In this document: positions 20,059 to 29,337 of the stretch, one piece after another
How positions within the stretch are numbered: position 1 is the first letter of the stretch
How the letters are laid out: each line of letters begins with the position of its first letter
Assembly (NCBI RefSeq): GCF_001541345.2
Contig: NZ_LMVL02000001.1
Location: 1,054,001 to 1,118,000 of the forward strand
Origin: Gillisella vitis
GTDB lineage: Bacteria; Pseudomonadota; Alphaproteobacteria; Rhizobiales; Rhizobiaceae
Length of the DNA stretch: 64,000 nucleotides
Reading direction: 5' to 3'
Translations under genes and position numbers: made by a program
The notes under the pieces: model-generated
Database searches by the model: none
Told to the model about the DNA's origin: nothing
Seen by the model: the letters and a program-made list of their open reading frames with translations, nothing else

Positions 20059-21336
20059 TTACAGGCCAAGCAGGGCGAAGATTGGCCCGACCGATTTGTA
20101 AGCCATGTACCATGTCAGCGCGCAGGTGAGGACACCGAGGATCAATAGCCAGCGCGGATAACGATAGCCGCCCATCAGGTCGGAGCGCGCCCACGCGGCA
20201 TAGATGAAAATCGACAGGCCGATAGGCAGGATCAACCCGTTCAGGCCACCAACGAAGACCAGCATTTGCGCGGGCGGGGTGGTGATGATGATGTAGAAGA
20301 ACAGCGAAATGGCGATGAATGCCACGGTGGCGAGATTGCGCGCCCGCTCACTCATATCCTGCTTGAAGGCGGTCAGGAACGAGACCGATGTATAGGCTGC
20401 GCCGATAACGCTGGTGATGGCGGCAGCCCAGAAGATGACGCCGAAAAGGCGAAGACCGATATTACCGGCGGCGCTCTGGAAGGCTTGAGCGGCCGGATTG
20501 GCGCTTTTGCCGGAAATGTCGATGACCACACCGCTGGCGACTACGCCAAGGACAGCCAGGAACAGCACATAACGCATGACGCCCGTCACCGCGATGCCGG
20601 TCAGGGCGGCGCGGTTGACGGCACCGAGATTTTCAATGCCGACGGTGCCCTTGTCCAGCAGGCGATGCGCACCGGAATAGGTGATGTAGCCGCCAACCGT
20701 GCCGCCGACAATGGTGGTGATCGTGGCAAAATTGATGGTGTCGGGCAGGATCGTCTGGCGCAGCGCCTCAAGCAGTGGCGGGCCGGATACATAGGCGACA
20801 AACAGCGTTAGAGCGATCATCAGCAGGCCAGCGACGATGATGAAGCGGTCGATTGCCAGCCCGGCGCGCTTTGATAGGAAAATGCCAATGGATAGCAGGG
20901 CGCTGATGGCACCGCCCCATTTCGGGTCAAGCCCCAGCATGGCGTTGAGGCCAAGGCCGGTGCCGCCGATATTGCCGATATTGAAGAACAGCCCGCCGAT
21001 AATGACCAGAACGGCAAGCAGATAGCCGGAGCCTGGAATGGCGGCATTGGCAATGTCAGAAGCCCGCATCCGGGTGAGCGTGACGATCCGCCAGATATTC
21101 AGCTGGACGACGAAGTCGATGATGATCGAGGCCAGGATGCCGAACGCGAAGGCTGCTCCCATGGTCGCGGTAAAGGTGGCGGTCTGGGTAATAAAGCCCG
21201 GCCCGATCGCGGATGTTGCCATCAGGAAAACCGCCGCTGTCAGCGCGGCGCGTCGGGTTTTGGGGGATTGTGGACCTGAGTTATTTGTCACGGCGATCTT
21301 CTGCGGATCGCGCGCTGGGACGTGGTTCTGCGCCAT
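20059..21336 (-). CDS. NRAMP-like inner-membrane transporter lacking canonical metal-site residues
   Basis: A 425-residue membrane protein with about 11 hydrophobic segments and the NRAMP/LeuT-like layout. In TM1, where NRAMP metal transporters have DPGN, it reads GPGF (residues 45-48). In the TM6 region, where MPHN is expected, it reads TYSGAHRL. The residues that coordinate Mn or Fe in true NRAMPs are therefore missing. It is the first gene of the first Pxp operon (pxpA, DUF1445, pxpBC and biotin carboxylase follow), so I infer that it imports the organic substrate of that operon and not a metal. Database names will probably call it a divalent metal transporter. Confidence 0.82.
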   Translation of the reverse strand: MAQNHVPARDPQKIAVTNNSGPQSPKTRRAALTAAVFLMATSAIGPGFITQTATFTATMGAAFAFGILASIIIDFVVQLNIWRIVTLTRMRASDIANAAIPGSGYLLAVLVIIGGLFFNIGNIGGTGLGLNAMLGLDPKWGGAISALLSIGIFLSKRAGLAIDRFIIVAGLLMIALTLFVAYVSGPPLLEALRQTILPDTINFATITTIVGGTVGGYITYSGAHRLLDKGTVGIENLGAVNRAALTGIAVTGVMRYVLFLAVLGVVASGVVIDISGKSANPAAQAFQSAAGNIGLRLFGVIFWAAAITSVIGAAYTSVSFLTAFKQDMSERARNLATVAFIAISLFFYIIITTPPAQMLVFVGGLNGLILPIGLSIFIYAAWARSDLMGGYRYPRWLLILGVLTCALTWYMAYKSVGPIFALLGL

Positions 21337-21419
21337 TGGGAGGCTCCATGGTCATCGTCATCCGCCCCTCTGCGGATGATCCATGCAGTCAGTCTGTCAC
21401 GTTTCACAATTCCGTCAAT

Positions 21420-21432
21420 ATTGTTGAACAAT
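21420..21432. promoter_or_regulatory. Candidate GntR operator, perfect 13-bp palindrome
   Basis: ATTGTT-G-AACAAT is a perfect inverted repeat in the AT-rich gap between the NRAMP-like gene (minus, start 21336) and the GntR gene (plus, start 21623). Its size and form suit a FadR-type GntR dimer. It lies 84 bases upstream of the Pxp operon start, a place where binding could control both genes. Confidence 0.5.
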
Positions 21433-21622
21433 TTTATTTTATCGTTCTATCATTCTGTTTATTTCATGAGCGAAATGCCTCCGATATCGGCAGGTCATGC
21501 CAATGGTGTGGGCAAGTCTGCGCTGTTTTCCGCGCTGCCTTGCTCTGCCGGGGGGCATCGGCAATAGTCCCGGCGAAAGATGGCAGCCGTAGACCATGTT
21601 CGCGGTTGTGCAAGAGGGACCT

Positions 21623-22288
21623 ATGGCAGACGAGGATGAAAGCCTTTCGCTGGCGGAGCGGCTGGTGACAAAAATCCGCGATCAGTTGATCGCCGGGGAG
21701 TTGAAGCCGGGCCAGCGGTTGTCGGAGGCAGCACTCAGCACCCGGCTCGACGTGTCGCGCAATTCGTTGCGGGAAGCCTTCCGGCTGCTCACCAAGGATG
21801 GCTTGCTGCGCCATGAGGCCAATCGCGGTGTGTTTGTCGCCACGCCCAGCATGGCCTCGATCATCGATATCTACAGGGTACGGCGGCTGGTGGAATGCAA
21901 GGCGCTGGAACAGGCGTTTTCCGGTCATCCCGCCGTCCGGCGGATGCGGTCGGCGGTGGAAACGGCGCGGGCCTGTCGCAATAGCCGTGACTGGCTGGGG
22001 GTCGGTAGCGCCAATATGCAGTTTCATGCCGCTATCGTCGATCTCGCCGACAGCAGCCGCCTCAGTGACTTTTATACGCGAATCGCTGCGGAATTACGCT
22101 TGAGTTTTGGCCTGCTGGACGACCCGGAATTGCTGCACGCGCCCTTCGTGGAGCTGAATGGCGAAATCCTCGGCCTGCTGGAAGCCGACAAGGCGAAAGA
22201 GGCGGCTGCCGCTCTCGATTCTTATCTGGTCCGCTCGGAGCGCACGGTGTTGGCAGCATTTGCCCGCGCCACAGCGGATGCTGGCTAA
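21623..22288 (+). CDS. GntR family transcriptional regulator (FadR/FCD type)
   Basis: A 221-residue FadR-type GntR regulator. The winged helix covers about residues 10-75 (LVTKIRDQLIAGELKPGQRLSE, VSRNSLREAFRLLTKDGLL) and an all-helical FCD ligand domain follows, with the metal-site-like pattern ...QFHAAIVDLA. AAGAGGG six bases before the ATG at 21623 favours that start over 21596. It is divergent from the first Pxp operon and probably its repressor, with a lactam or its product as effector; that role is inferred from position. Confidence 0.88.
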   Translation: MADEDESLSLAERLVTKIRDQLIAGELKPGQRLSEAALSTRLDVSRNSLREAFRLLTKDGLLRHEANRGVFVATPSMASIIDIYRVRRLVECKALEQAFSGHPAVRRMRSAVETARACRNSRDWLGVGSANMQFHAAIVDLADSSRLSDFYTRIAAELRLSFGLLDDPELLHAPFVELNGEILGLLEADKAKEAAAALDSYLVRSERTVLAAFARATADAG

Positions 22289-22753
22289 TCAGAATTCCAG
22301 CGCCCGGTTATCGACCACTTCCTTCATTACGAAGAAGGTTCGGGTTTGCCGCACGCCGGGCAGGGCGATCAGCTGGCTGCCGTGAATCCGGTTGAAATCG
22401 GCCATATCGCCGACTCTGATTTTCAGAAAATAGTCGAAGTCACCGGCCACCAGATGGCAATCCAGCACGAAAGTCAGCTTGGCGACCGCCGCTTCAAACT
22501 CGGCAAAACTATCCGCTGTTGAGCGGTCCAGCACCACCCCGACCATGACCAGAGCCGCCCTGTTGACCTTGGCTGGTGCCACCATGGCCCGCACGCCGGT
22601 GAGATAGCCCTGCGCAAACAGTTTCTGGGTGCGCCTGTGGCAAGTCGCCGGGCTGATCGAGACCTGCTCTGCCAGTTCGGCATTGGTCAGGCGACCGTTT
22701 TTCTGCAACAGGCGGATCATTTTCAGATCGATGCGATCCAGCGATTCAGTCAT
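22289..22753 (-). CDS. acdR: Lrp/AsnC family regulator of ACC deaminase
   Basis: A 154-residue Lrp/AsnC regulator: N-terminal helix-turn-helix (RIDLKMIRLLQKNGRLTNAELAEQVSISPATCHRRTQKL) and C-terminal RAM effector domain (VLDCHLVAGDFDYFLKIRV). It is divergent from the ACC deaminase gene, the arrangement known for acdR/acdS in rhizobia and other proteobacteria, where AcdR activates acdS. The frame is open to 22768, but I use the ATG at 22753, giving the usual short N-terminus (MTESLDRIDLK). An 11-bp palindrome lies 32 bases upstream of this start. Confidence 0.92.
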   Translation of the reverse strand: MTESLDRIDLKMIRLLQKNGRLTNAELAEQVSISPATCHRRTQKLFAQGYLTGVRAMVAPAKVNRAALVMVGVVLDRSTADSFAEFEAAVAKLTFVLDCHLVAGDFDYFLKIRVGDMADFNRIHGSQLIALPGVRQTRTFFVMKEVVDNRALEF

Positions 22754-22784
22754 GAAAGGATCTTTCATTTCTAGGGATTAAATA

Positions 22785-22795
22785 GCATAATATGC
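22785..22795. promoter_or_regulatory. Candidate Lrp-type operator upstream of acdR
   Basis: GCATAATATGC is a perfect inverted repeat about an A, 32 bases upstream of the acdR start and 121 bases upstream of acdS. The same 11-mer, on the other strand, lies 33 bases upstream of the second Lrp gene at 47703. The surrounding sequence is AT-rich, as Lrp sites usually are. Confidence 0.6.
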
Positions 22796-22915
22796 ATCAT
22801 AAATTTTGAAAAAATTGAAATATAAGGCGCTTTACATCGTAACTTAGAAAGCACCTTTCACACCCAAGAGTCTAGCATCCGGCCATTATCAACCACCATT
22901 TTCAATGAGGATGCC

Positions 22916-23929
22916 ATGCTCGACGCTTTTGAACGTTACCCGCTGACCTTCGGCCCCACACCGATCGAGAAGCTGGAGCGGCTGACCGATCATCTCGGCG
23001 GCAAGGTGCAGCTTTATGCCAAGCGGGAAGATTGCAATTCGGGTCTGGCTTTTGGCGGCAACAAGCTGCGCAAGCTGGAATATATCATCCCTGACGCCAT
23101 TGCCTCCGGTGCCGATACGCTGGTGTCTATTGGTGGCGTCCAGTCCAACCATACCCGTATGGTGGCGGCTGTCGCTGCCAAGATCGGCTTCAAATGCCGG
23201 CTGGTACAGGAAGCCTGGGTGCCGCATGAGGATGCGGTTTACGACCGGGTCGGCAATATTATGCTGTCGCGCATCATGGGTGCGGATGTGCGGCTGGTCG
23301 ATGACGGGTTCGATATCGGCATCCGCCGCAGCTGGGAGGAGGCAATTGACGAGGTTAAGGCGGCGGGCGGCAAGCCCTATGCCATTCCGGCAGGTGCCTC
23401 CGTGCATAAATATGGTGGGCTGGGCTATGTCGGCTTTGCAGAGGAAGTCCGGGCGCAGGAAGCGGCTTTGGGATTTGCTTTCGATTATATTGTCGTCTGC
23501 ACTGTGACCGGTTCAACCCATGCCGGCATGGCGGTAGGCTTTGCCAAGGATGGCCGCGCCGACCATGTCATTGGCATTGACGCCTCCTTCACCCCGGAGC
23601 AAACCCGCGCCCAGGTGCTGGAGATTGCCCAGCGCACAGCGGATCTGGTCAAGCTTGGCCGTGACATGCGCCCGGAGGATATCGTCCTGGTCGAGGATTA
23701 TGCCTATCCGGTTTACGGCGTTCCTTCGGAAGAGACCAAGGATGCCATTCGTCTTGTGGGCCGCCTGGAAGGAATGATCACCGACCCTGTATATGAGGGG
23801 AAATCCATGCAGGGCATGATCGATCTGGTGAAGAAGGGATATTTTCCGGAAGGCTCGAAAGTGCTTTACGCGCATCTTGGCGGTGCACCGGCCCTGAACG
23901 GCTATGGGTATGCGTTCCGCAACGGCTGA
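22916..23929 (+). CDS. acdS: 1-aminocyclopropane-1-carboxylate deaminase
   Basis: A 337-residue PLP enzyme that cleaves ACC, the plant ethylene precursor, to 2-oxobutyrate and ammonia in the cytoplasm. All residues that separate true ACC deaminases from D-cysteine desulfhydrases are present, one number lower than in the Pseudomonas enzyme: Lys50 (GGNK), Ser77 (QSNH), Tyr293-Glu294 (DPVYEGK) and Leu321 (HLGG). The ATG at 22916 follows GAGG. It stands divergent from acdR and ends in a 9-bp hairpin. In plant-associated bacteria it lowers ethylene around roots and provides nitrogen. Confidence 0.96.
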   Translation: MLDAFERYPLTFGPTPIEKLERLTDHLGGKVQLYAKREDCNSGLAFGGNKLRKLEYIIPDAIASGADTLVSIGGVQSNHTRMVAAVAAKIGFKCRLVQEAWVPHEDAVYDRVGNIMLSRIMGADVRLVDDGFDIGIRRSWEEAIDEVKAAGGKPYAIPAGASVHKYGGLGYVGFAEEVRAQEAALGFAFDYIVVCTVTGSTHAGMAVGFAKDGRADHVIGIDASFTPEQTRAQVLEIAQRTADLVKLGRDMRPEDIVLVEDYAYPVYGVPSEETKDAIRLVGRLEGMITDPVYEGKSMQGMIDLVKKGYFPEGSKVLYAHLGGAPALNGYGYAFRNG

Positions 23930-23945
23930 GAGATATCAGTTAGAC

Positions 23946-23968
23946 GACCGGCCCGCATAGGGCCGGTC
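23946..23968. terminator. Hairpin after acdS
   Basis: GACCGGCCC pairs with GGGCCGGTC around GCATA, 17 bases after the acdS stop and just before the convergent hypothetical gene. The stem is perfect, but only a short, imperfect T-run follows on the plus strand. Confidence 0.65.
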
Positions 23969-23978
23969 CGTAAACATT

Positions 23979-24461
23979 TCAGCCGCGAACGCCAGCCTTC
24001 TTGGGGGCAAATGCGACGCGGGTCGTGGTGGTCGCTGTGGTCGCAGCCGGCATCCTCTCCACCGGGCGGCGGTTGCTATTGGCCGAGACGGTGCGCATGC
24101 CAACCGGGCGGATCATGGTCTTGGCAGCGGCGGGACGGGCGACTGGGGTCGGGGCCGGTGCAGGTGCAGCCTTGGCCTTCTGGGCCAGTGTGACCCAGCG
24201 CATGATGGCTTCAAAAGCATGGCGGCCTTCGCGGCGCGCGGTGGCGAGGCCCTCTTCGCTGAGCAGACAGGTCGCGCCGATTTCTTTCCAGTTCGGACGT
24301 CCGCCATGCAAGGGCGGGGTGGCCTGACGAACGATCAGCCCGAGCATATAGCTGCGCAAATTTTGATAATCGGATTTGGCAAGCGCAGGCGCGAGCCGCA
24401 CTTCGCAAAAGGTTTCGATTTTCCGATGAAATACCGGAGCGGAAGGGGTCAATCTTGGCAT
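23979..24461 (-). CDS. Hypothetical protein with an Ala/Pro-rich tail
   Basis: A 160-residue protein I do not recognise. Residues about 12-90 look folded, with several hydrophobic positions (NLRSYMLGLIVRQ, GRPNWKEIG, EAIMRWV). Residues 95-160 are low complexity, rich in Ala, Pro, Thr and Arg. No signal peptide or clear membrane helix is seen, and no ribosome site is evident before the ATG at 24461. It may be a short relative or remnant of a longer protein. It stands alone between acdS and the acetyltransferase gene. Confidence 0.5.
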   Translation of the reverse strand: MPRLTPSAPVFHRKIETFCEVRLAPALAKSDYQNLRSYMLGLIVRQATPPLHGGRPNWKEIGATCLLSEEGLATARREGRHAFEAIMRWVTLAQKAKAAPAPAPTPVARPAAAKTMIRPVGMRTVSANSNRRPVERMPAATTATTTTRVAFAPKKAGVRG

Positions 24462-24733
24462 AATACTCGCAACTCATGAATGGCCCGGCGGTGAGATACC
24501 GGGGTGGCGCTGCTACAGCATAATCGGCCCGACCGCAAGCGATTGGGTTGAAAATTATGCAGTATATTGAATATGTTACAGCGTGACGCTGATGTCGTCG
24601 CCGACGCATCGCGCTGTAAGACATGGATGTTAAAAAAGTCTTGCATCAGCCCAAGAGAGAGACCGCGAAGCAGCGGTCAATCACCTGCGAACCGATAGGG
24701 GAGCGCCGCTTTACGACTGTCGGGGTGTGTTAG
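24462..24733. other. Intergenic region with palindromic elements
   Basis: No gene is supported here. It contains an imperfect palindrome with CAGCATAAT at 24516 and AAAATTATGCAGTA at 24551, and a 6-bp hairpin GACCGC/GCGGTC at 24661-24678. Short frames across it overlap in several phases and none has a ribosome site or a family pattern. Confidence 0.5.
24513..24564. repeat. Imperfect palindrome with ATTATGCAGT end
   Basis: CTACAGCATAATCGG at 24513-24527 faces AAAATTATGCAGTA at 24551-24564. The right end shares the 10-mer ATTATGCAGT with the element at 63855-63908 near the other end of the window. Both are intergenic, which suggests a small dispersed repeat family. Confidence 0.45.
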
Positions 24734-25657
24734 TCAACCCAGTGCTTGGCTCGCCAATCCATAAGTGATGGCATGGGGCCCTGAGTGGCCCTTGTCATCG
24801 GCATCCGGTTCCCCTTTTGGCCCGACAGGCCAGGGGGCTCGCAGCGACATGGTGGTGACAGTATCGAACAGGGAAAGCCCGGATTCCTGCAGAAATTCCG
24901 CAAAGGCACCGGAGCCATGCCGCGTATCGAGCCGCAGAAACCGCCCCTGATAACGTGCGACATGAGGTCGCGTCACGGCAATGGCATCTTCATCGCTGGC
25001 GGCAACCACCGGACCGACCACATGGCCACGCCCGAAGGGCCGGGAGAGGGCAAAAGCCACGATTTTACCAGCACGCAGCAGTACCACGCCTTCGGACAGA
25101 GGCAGAAGGTTGCCAAGCCATCGCTGGCGATTTGCACCGAAGGCTATTTCATCCAGCGTGGCGATCTCTGGCAAATCCTCTGATGTTATCGCGCGCAGCT
25201 CTGCGCCATCGGCTGGCTTTGCTGTCTCCGGCGGCAGCCTTGCCTCGCCCTGGCACTGAAAGACCGGCGCTTCGACGGCAAAGCCGATGCTGCGATAGAG
25301 GCGTCGTGCCGCACGGGTGGAGTTCAGCCCCAGCCGTGCGACGGAAATATTGCCCAGGATATGATCCATCAGCCAACGGCCTGTGCCCTGCGTTTGCAGG
25401 CGTGGGGAGGTGATCACCATGCCGATGGTGGCGAAATGTTCGTCCATGGGAAACCACATGGCCGAGCCCAGCACCCGGTCGATCGGGTCGATGGCCGCGA
25501 CGCCTTGGCCATTTGCCAGCAGAAAAGCCCAATCCTCGGTCCGGTGCGGCCAGCCGACGGCGACGGAAAGACCATGCAAGCGGTCGATGCCGACGTCGTG
25601 AATGTCGGTCAACGTCAGTTCAAAGGATTCCACCTGGATCGACGTTTTCACCGTCAC
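24734..25657 (-). CDS. GNAT family N-acetyltransferase with C-terminal GNAT-like domain
   Basis: A 307-residue protein. The N-terminal half is a GNAT acetyltransferase with the acetyl-CoA loop RLQTQGTGRWLMDHIL (near residue 86) and the LGLNSTRAARRLYRSIGF motif of substrate-side enzymes. The second half, from about residue 150, matches the YitH-like C-terminal acetyltransferase domain (LRAITSEDLPEIATLDEIAFGANR, LRAGKIVAFALSRPF). Such proteins acetylate small amines or amino acids in the cytoplasm. The substrate is unknown. It lies alone, 236 bases from the divergent reductase gene. Confidence 0.8.
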   Translation of the reverse strand: MTVKTSIQVESFELTLTDIHDVGIDRLHGLSVAVGWPHRTEDWAFLLANGQGVAAIDPIDRVLGSAMWFPMDEHFATIGMVITSPRLQTQGTGRWLMDHILGNISVARLGLNSTRAARRLYRSIGFAVEAPVFQCQGEARLPPETAKPADGAELRAITSEDLPEIATLDEIAFGANRQRWLGNLLPLSEGVVLLRAGKIVAFALSRPFGRGHVVGPVVAASDEDAIAVTRPHVARYQGRFLRLDTRHGSGAFAEFLQESGLSLFDTVTTMSLRAPWPVGPKGEPDADDKGHSGPHAITYGLASQALG

Positions 25658-25893
25658 ATTGTCTTCCTTGCATCGGGTCGGTTTGCAGCTGAGGCCGCCA
25701 ATGCTTATCTAAAGCTGTCCAAGGCAATAGATTCGACTGAAACCGCATGAATTTCCAGCAGGTTTTATCGAAAAAACCGCCAAGAGCGACACTTAGCCTG
25801 ATAAAAGCGCGTTACGTTCACATCCAATGCTCATTTTTGTCGCACCGACCTCGTCAATGACGCCGGATGGGACTATCCAGTTTTAGGATAATC

Positions 25894-26820
25894 ATGGCCT
25901 TTCTTTTCAACTCAGATCCGGTGCGTGGCGCGGTCTTCGCGCAGGCCTTCGCACGCGAGATGCCCGATTTGGATTTTCATGTTGCGCCATCGCCGGTCGA
26001 ACCTGAGGGTATCCGCTACCTGATGACCTGGGCGATGCCGGATGAGATCGAGCGTTATACCAATCTGGAGGTGCTGTTTTGCATCGGCGCCGGTGTCGAT
26101 CAGTTCGATCCCGCCCGGTTGCCCGATACCGTCAAGCTGGTGCGAATGGTCGAGGATGGAATCGTGCGGATGATGCAAGAATATATCACGCTTGCCGTGC
26201 TTTCCGTTCACCGCAAGCTGCCAGCCTATATTGGTCAGCAACAGCAAGGTGAGTGGCAGCCCCTGCCGATTACATCCCAGGCGCCTTCGCAACGGGTGAC
26301 GGTGCTGGGCCTGGGCCTGCTGGGGCAGGCAGCGCTGGAGCGGTTGAAGCCTTTCGGCTTTCAGCTGTCGGGTTGGAGCCGTTCGCCGCGCGAAATCGAT
26401 GATGTCACCTGTCATGCCGGAATAGAGACCCTGCCAGATCTGCTGAAGCAGACGGATATTCTCGTCTGTCTTTTGCCGCTGACATCAGAGACCCGGCATT
26501 TCCTGAATGCCGACCTGTTTGCCCGCCTTCCGCGCGGCGCGTCCCTCGTTCACGCCGGGCGCGGTGCTCAACTGGATCAGGCGGCATTGCTGGCAGCGCT
26601 CGATAGCGGCCATCTCGCCAGCGCTTTTCTCGATGTTACCGATCCGGAACCGCTGCAATCGGACCATCCGCTGTGGCGGCAGCCGAATGTGATCATCACG
26701 CCCCATATTGCCAGTGTCACCCAGCCAGAAACGGCGGCCATGGCAGTGATCGACAATATCCGTCGTCATCGATCCGGTGAACAGATGATTGGACTTGTTG
26801 ATCGCCAGCGCGGATATTAA
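25894..26820 (+). CDS. ghrA: Glyoxylate/hydroxypyruvate reductase A-like dehydrogenase
   Basis: A 308-residue D-2-hydroxyacid dehydrogenase of the GhrA branch. The NAD(P) loop [15 protein letters not shown] is near residue 140. The catalytic Arg lies in [10 protein letters not shown], the Glu in [15 protein letters not shown] and the His in [12 protein letters not shown]. It reduces glyoxylate, hydroxypyruvate or another 2-oxo acid. An upstream ATG at 25867 is in frame, but AGGA five bases before the ATG at 25894 and the family's MAFLF-like start favour the latter. A good intrinsic terminator follows at 26835, so the aldehyde dehydrogenase gene beyond may have its own promoter. Confidence 0.85.
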   Translation: MAFLFNSDPVRGAVFAQAFAREMPDLDFHVAPSPVEPEGIRYLMTWAMPDEIERYTNLEVLFCIGAGVDQFDPARLPDTVKLVRMVEDGIVRMMQEYITLAVLSVHRKLPAYIGQQQQGEWQPLPITSQAPSQRVTVLGLGLLGQAALERLKPFGFQLSGWSRSPREIDDVTCHAGIETLPDLLKQTDILVCLLPLTSETRHFLNADLFARLPRGASLVHAGRGAQLDQAALLAALDSGHLASAFLDVTDPEPLQSDHPLWRQPNVIITPHIASVTQPETAAMAVIDNIRRHRSGEQMIGLVDRQRGY

Positions 26821-26834
26821 AGATTTTCCAACTC

Positions 26835-26864
26835 CAACGGTGCCTGCGGCAGGACCGTTGTTTT
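26835..26864 (+). terminator. Intrinsic terminator after the GhrA-like gene
   Basis: CAACGGT-g-CCTG pairs with CAGG-ACCGTTG around CGG, followed by TTTTGTTT. Stem, loop and T-run fit a Rho-independent terminator. It lies 14 bases after the stop and 50 bases before the next start. Confidence 0.85.
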
Positions 26865-26913
26865 GTTTCAACGGCAGGACGGACCTTTCGTCTCACTCTA
26901 TCAAGGACTTCCT

Positions 26914-28371
26914 ATGCATAATCTCAAAGACAAGACCTTGCTGCGTCAGCAGGGCCTGATTGGCGGCGAATGGGTTGATGCGGCCTCCGCCAAGGTGATC
27001 GATGTCATCGATCCCGCCACCCAATCGGTGATCGGCACGGTGCCGGATATGGGCGCCGATGACACAAGCGCCGCCATCAAGGCTGCGGGAAAGGCCTTCA
27101 AACTCTGGAAGAAAAAGACCCATGCCGAGCGCGCTGGGCTGCTGGAAGCCTGGTACGGTCTGATGATCGAGCATATCGAGGATCTGGCTCTGATCCTGAC
27201 GATGGAACAGGGCAAGCCGCTGGATGAGGCGCGCGGCGAAATCCGCTACGGCGCCTCCTTCGTCAAGTGGTTTGCGGAAGAGGCCCGCCGTATCGGTGGC
27301 CATACCATTCCGTCGCCAACCACCGACCGCCGCATCGTCGTTCTGAAGGAGCCGGTTGGTGTCTGCGGCATCATTACGCCCTGGAATTTCCCCAATGCGA
27401 TGATTACCCGCAAAGTGGCTCCGGCCTTGGCGGCGGGCTGCACCGTGGTCATCAAGCCCTCGGATTTCACGCCCTATTCGGCGCTGGCGCTGGGCGTGCT
27501 GGCCGAGCGCGCCGGTATTCCTGCTGGCGTCATCAATATCGTCACCGGCATGCCGACCGAGATCGGCAATGAAATCATGGCCAATGACGTCGTGCGCAAG
27601 ATTTCCTTTACCGGCTCGACCCGGGTCGGATCGCTGCTGATGCGCGGTGCCGCTGATACGATCAAGAAGCTCAGCCTGGAGCTGGGCGGCAATGCGCCGT
27701 TCATCGTGTTTGACGATGCCGATCTCGATCTGGCGGTCGAAGGTGCGATTCTCTGCAAATTCCGCAATGGCGGCCAGACCTGCGTTTGCGCCAACCGCAT
27801 CCTGGTTCAATCAGGCGTCTACGATGCCTTCGCGGCCAAGCTGACCGCTCGCGTCAATGCCATGAAGGTTGGCCCCGGAACTGAGCAAGGCGTTTCCATT
27901 GGACCGATGATCAACGAGGCGGCGATTGGCAAGATTCGCCAGCATGTCGAGGATGCCGTTTCAAAGGGCGCGAAGATCGCCACCGATGCGCACAGATTGC
28001 CGCAGGGTGCGCAGTTTACGGCACCGGTGGTCTTGACCGGTGCAACTACCGAGATGCTGCTGGCCAGCGAGGAGACTTTCGGCCCCGTCGCGCCGCTGTT
28101 CAAGTTCGAAACCGAGGAAGAAGCTCTGGAAATTGCCAATGGCACGCCCTTCGGTCTGGCCGCCTATTTCTACACCGAAAGCTTGAAGCGCTCCTGGCGG
28201 GTGGCCGAAGCGCTGGAGGCGGGGATGATTGGCCTGAATACCGGAGCGATTTCCACGGAAGTGGCGCCCTTCGGTGGCGTCAAGCAATCCGGCCTTGGCC
28301 GCGAAGGCGCGCAGATCGGTATCGAGGAATATCTGGAAATGAAGACCTTCCATATCGGCGGTCTGGCCTAA
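26914..28371 (+). CDS. gabD: NAD(P)-dependent succinate-semialdehyde dehydrogenase family protein
   Basis: A 485-residue aldehyde dehydrogenase of the GabD group. PWNFPNAMITRKVAPALAAGC and FTGSTRVGS form the cofactor site, LELGGNAPFIVFDDADLD carries the catalytic Glu, and NGGQTCVCANR holds the catalytic Cys. CVCANR and ETFGPVAP favour succinate- or glutarate-semialdehyde. AAGGAC before the ATG at 26914 decides the start over the frame opening at 26863. Semialdehydes of this type arise from 4-aminobutyrate or lactams, which would fit the adjacent Pxp clusters, but the gene is not in their operons. Confidence 0.87.
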   Translation: MHNLKDKTLLRQQGLIGGEWVDAASAKVIDVIDPATQSVIGTVPDMGADDTSAAIKAAGKAFKLWKKKTHAERAGLLEAWYGLMIEHIEDLALILTMEQGKPLDEARGEIRYGASFVKWFAEEARRIGGHTIPSPTTDRRIVVLKEPVGVCGIITPWNFPNAMITRKVAPALAAGCTVVIKPSDFTPYSALALGVLAERAGIPAGVINIVTGMPTEIGNEIMANDVVRKISFTGSTRVGSLLMRGAADTIKKLSLELGGNAPFIVFDDADLDLAVEGAILCKFRNGGQTCVCANRILVQSGVYDAFAAKLTARVNAMKVGPGTEQGVSIGPMINEAAIGKIRQHVEDAVSKGAKIATDAHRLPQGAQFTAPVVLTGATTEMLLASEETFGPVAPLFKFETEEEALEIANGTPFGLAAYFYTESLKRSWRVAEALEAGMIGLNTGAISTEVAPFGGVKQSGLGREGAQIGIEEYLEMKTFHIGGLA

Positions 28372-28384
28372 TAGTCGCTTATGG

Positions 28385-28412
28385 TTCCGGGGCAGGGAAA
28401 CCTACCCCGGAA
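28385..28412. terminator. Hairpin between convergent genes
   Basis: TTCCGGGG (28385-28392) pairs with CCCCGGAA (28405-28412), with an inner AGG/CCT extension. It covers the last codons of the LysR gene and lies 14 bases after the aldehyde dehydrogenase stop. No clear T-run is present. Confidence 0.55.
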
Positions 28413-29301
28413 TATGAAAGGCCCGCCGGAAATAAGCGCGAAACGCCTCCATGGCCGGGCTGAATTCCGCATTGCGTCGCCAGGCAAGGCCGACATCCAT
28501 GGATGGTACCGGATCGATCAGCGTGATAGTCTCGATCCGTCTGCCCTCCAGTGACCATGGCCGATGCACCATATCTGAGAGAATGGCGACGCCCTGGCCA
28601 TTGGCGACCAGCGAGCGCACGGCTTCGACCGAGGATGTCCGCAGCGTCACCTTCGGCTGGTAGGGCGTCGGGCTCCAGTATTTCAGCGTGGTATGCGAGG
28701 CTTCGTCCACCGTCAGCATGATATAGTTTTCCTCCGCCACGTCCTTTAGGCCAACCGAGGGACGGGACAGCAGCGGATGGCGGGCAGGGAGCCAGAGCCG
28801 CCGCTGCGAATTCAGCAGCGTTTCGGTGGTCAGTTCCGGGTTGAGAATGTTTGAGGTCAGCAGCACGGCGACGTCATAGCGATTGGCGAGCAGGCCTTCC
28901 TCGACGCTTTCCCGGTTGAGTTCGAACAATTGAATATCGACGCCCGGAAACTGCCGTTTCAGCCGCTCGATATGCAGCGGCAGAAAATAACCGATCACCG
29001 TATAGCTGGCAGCGACGCTGAGCTTGCCCTGCACCTTGCCGGTGACGGGGTTGAGCGTGGTGATGTCATCAACCTTCCGCAGGATGTCATAGGCCTGGGA
29101 TAGCAGCAGGCGCCCGGCTTCCGTCAGGTCCATGCCATGCGGCGTGCGCTCGAACAGCGGCGCGCCGACAATGGTTTCAAGCTCCTTGATTGCCGTGGTC
29201 ACCGCCGATTGCGAGATCGCGAGGTTGATGGCGGCCTGCGAGACCTGCCCGGATTCGGCGGTCGCCACGAAATAGCGGATCTGGCGAAGACTGAGCGACA
29301 T
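28402..29301 (-). CDS. LysR family transcriptional regulator
   Basis: A 299-residue LysR regulator. The helix-turn-helix covers residues about 5-62 (LRQIRYFVATAESGQVSQAAINLAISQSAVTTAIKELE), followed by the periplasmic-binding-like effector domain. GGGAG before the ATG at 29301 selects that start out of several in-frame Met codons up to 29358. It is divergent from the second Pxp operon across 280 bases that hold repeated CTGAAAAT elements, so it is probably the local activator of that operon. Confidence 0.88.
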   Translation of the reverse strand: MSLSLRQIRYFVATAESGQVSQAAINLAISQSAVTTAIKELETIVGAPLFERTPHGMDLTEAGRLLLSQAYDILRKVDDITTLNPVTGKVQGKLSVAASYTVIGYFLPLHIERLKRQFPGVDIQLFELNRESVEEGLLANRYDVAVLLTSNILNPELTTETLLNSQRRLWLPARHPLLSRPSVGLKDVAEENYIMLTVDEASHTTLKYWSPTPYQPKVTLRTSSVEAVRSLVANGQGVAILSDMVHRPWSLEGRRIETITLIDPVPSMDVGLAWRRNAEFSPAMEAFRAYFRRAFHIPG

Positions 29302-29337
29302 GTCACAAACTCCCATCGTTATTTTTGATAGTGCCAT

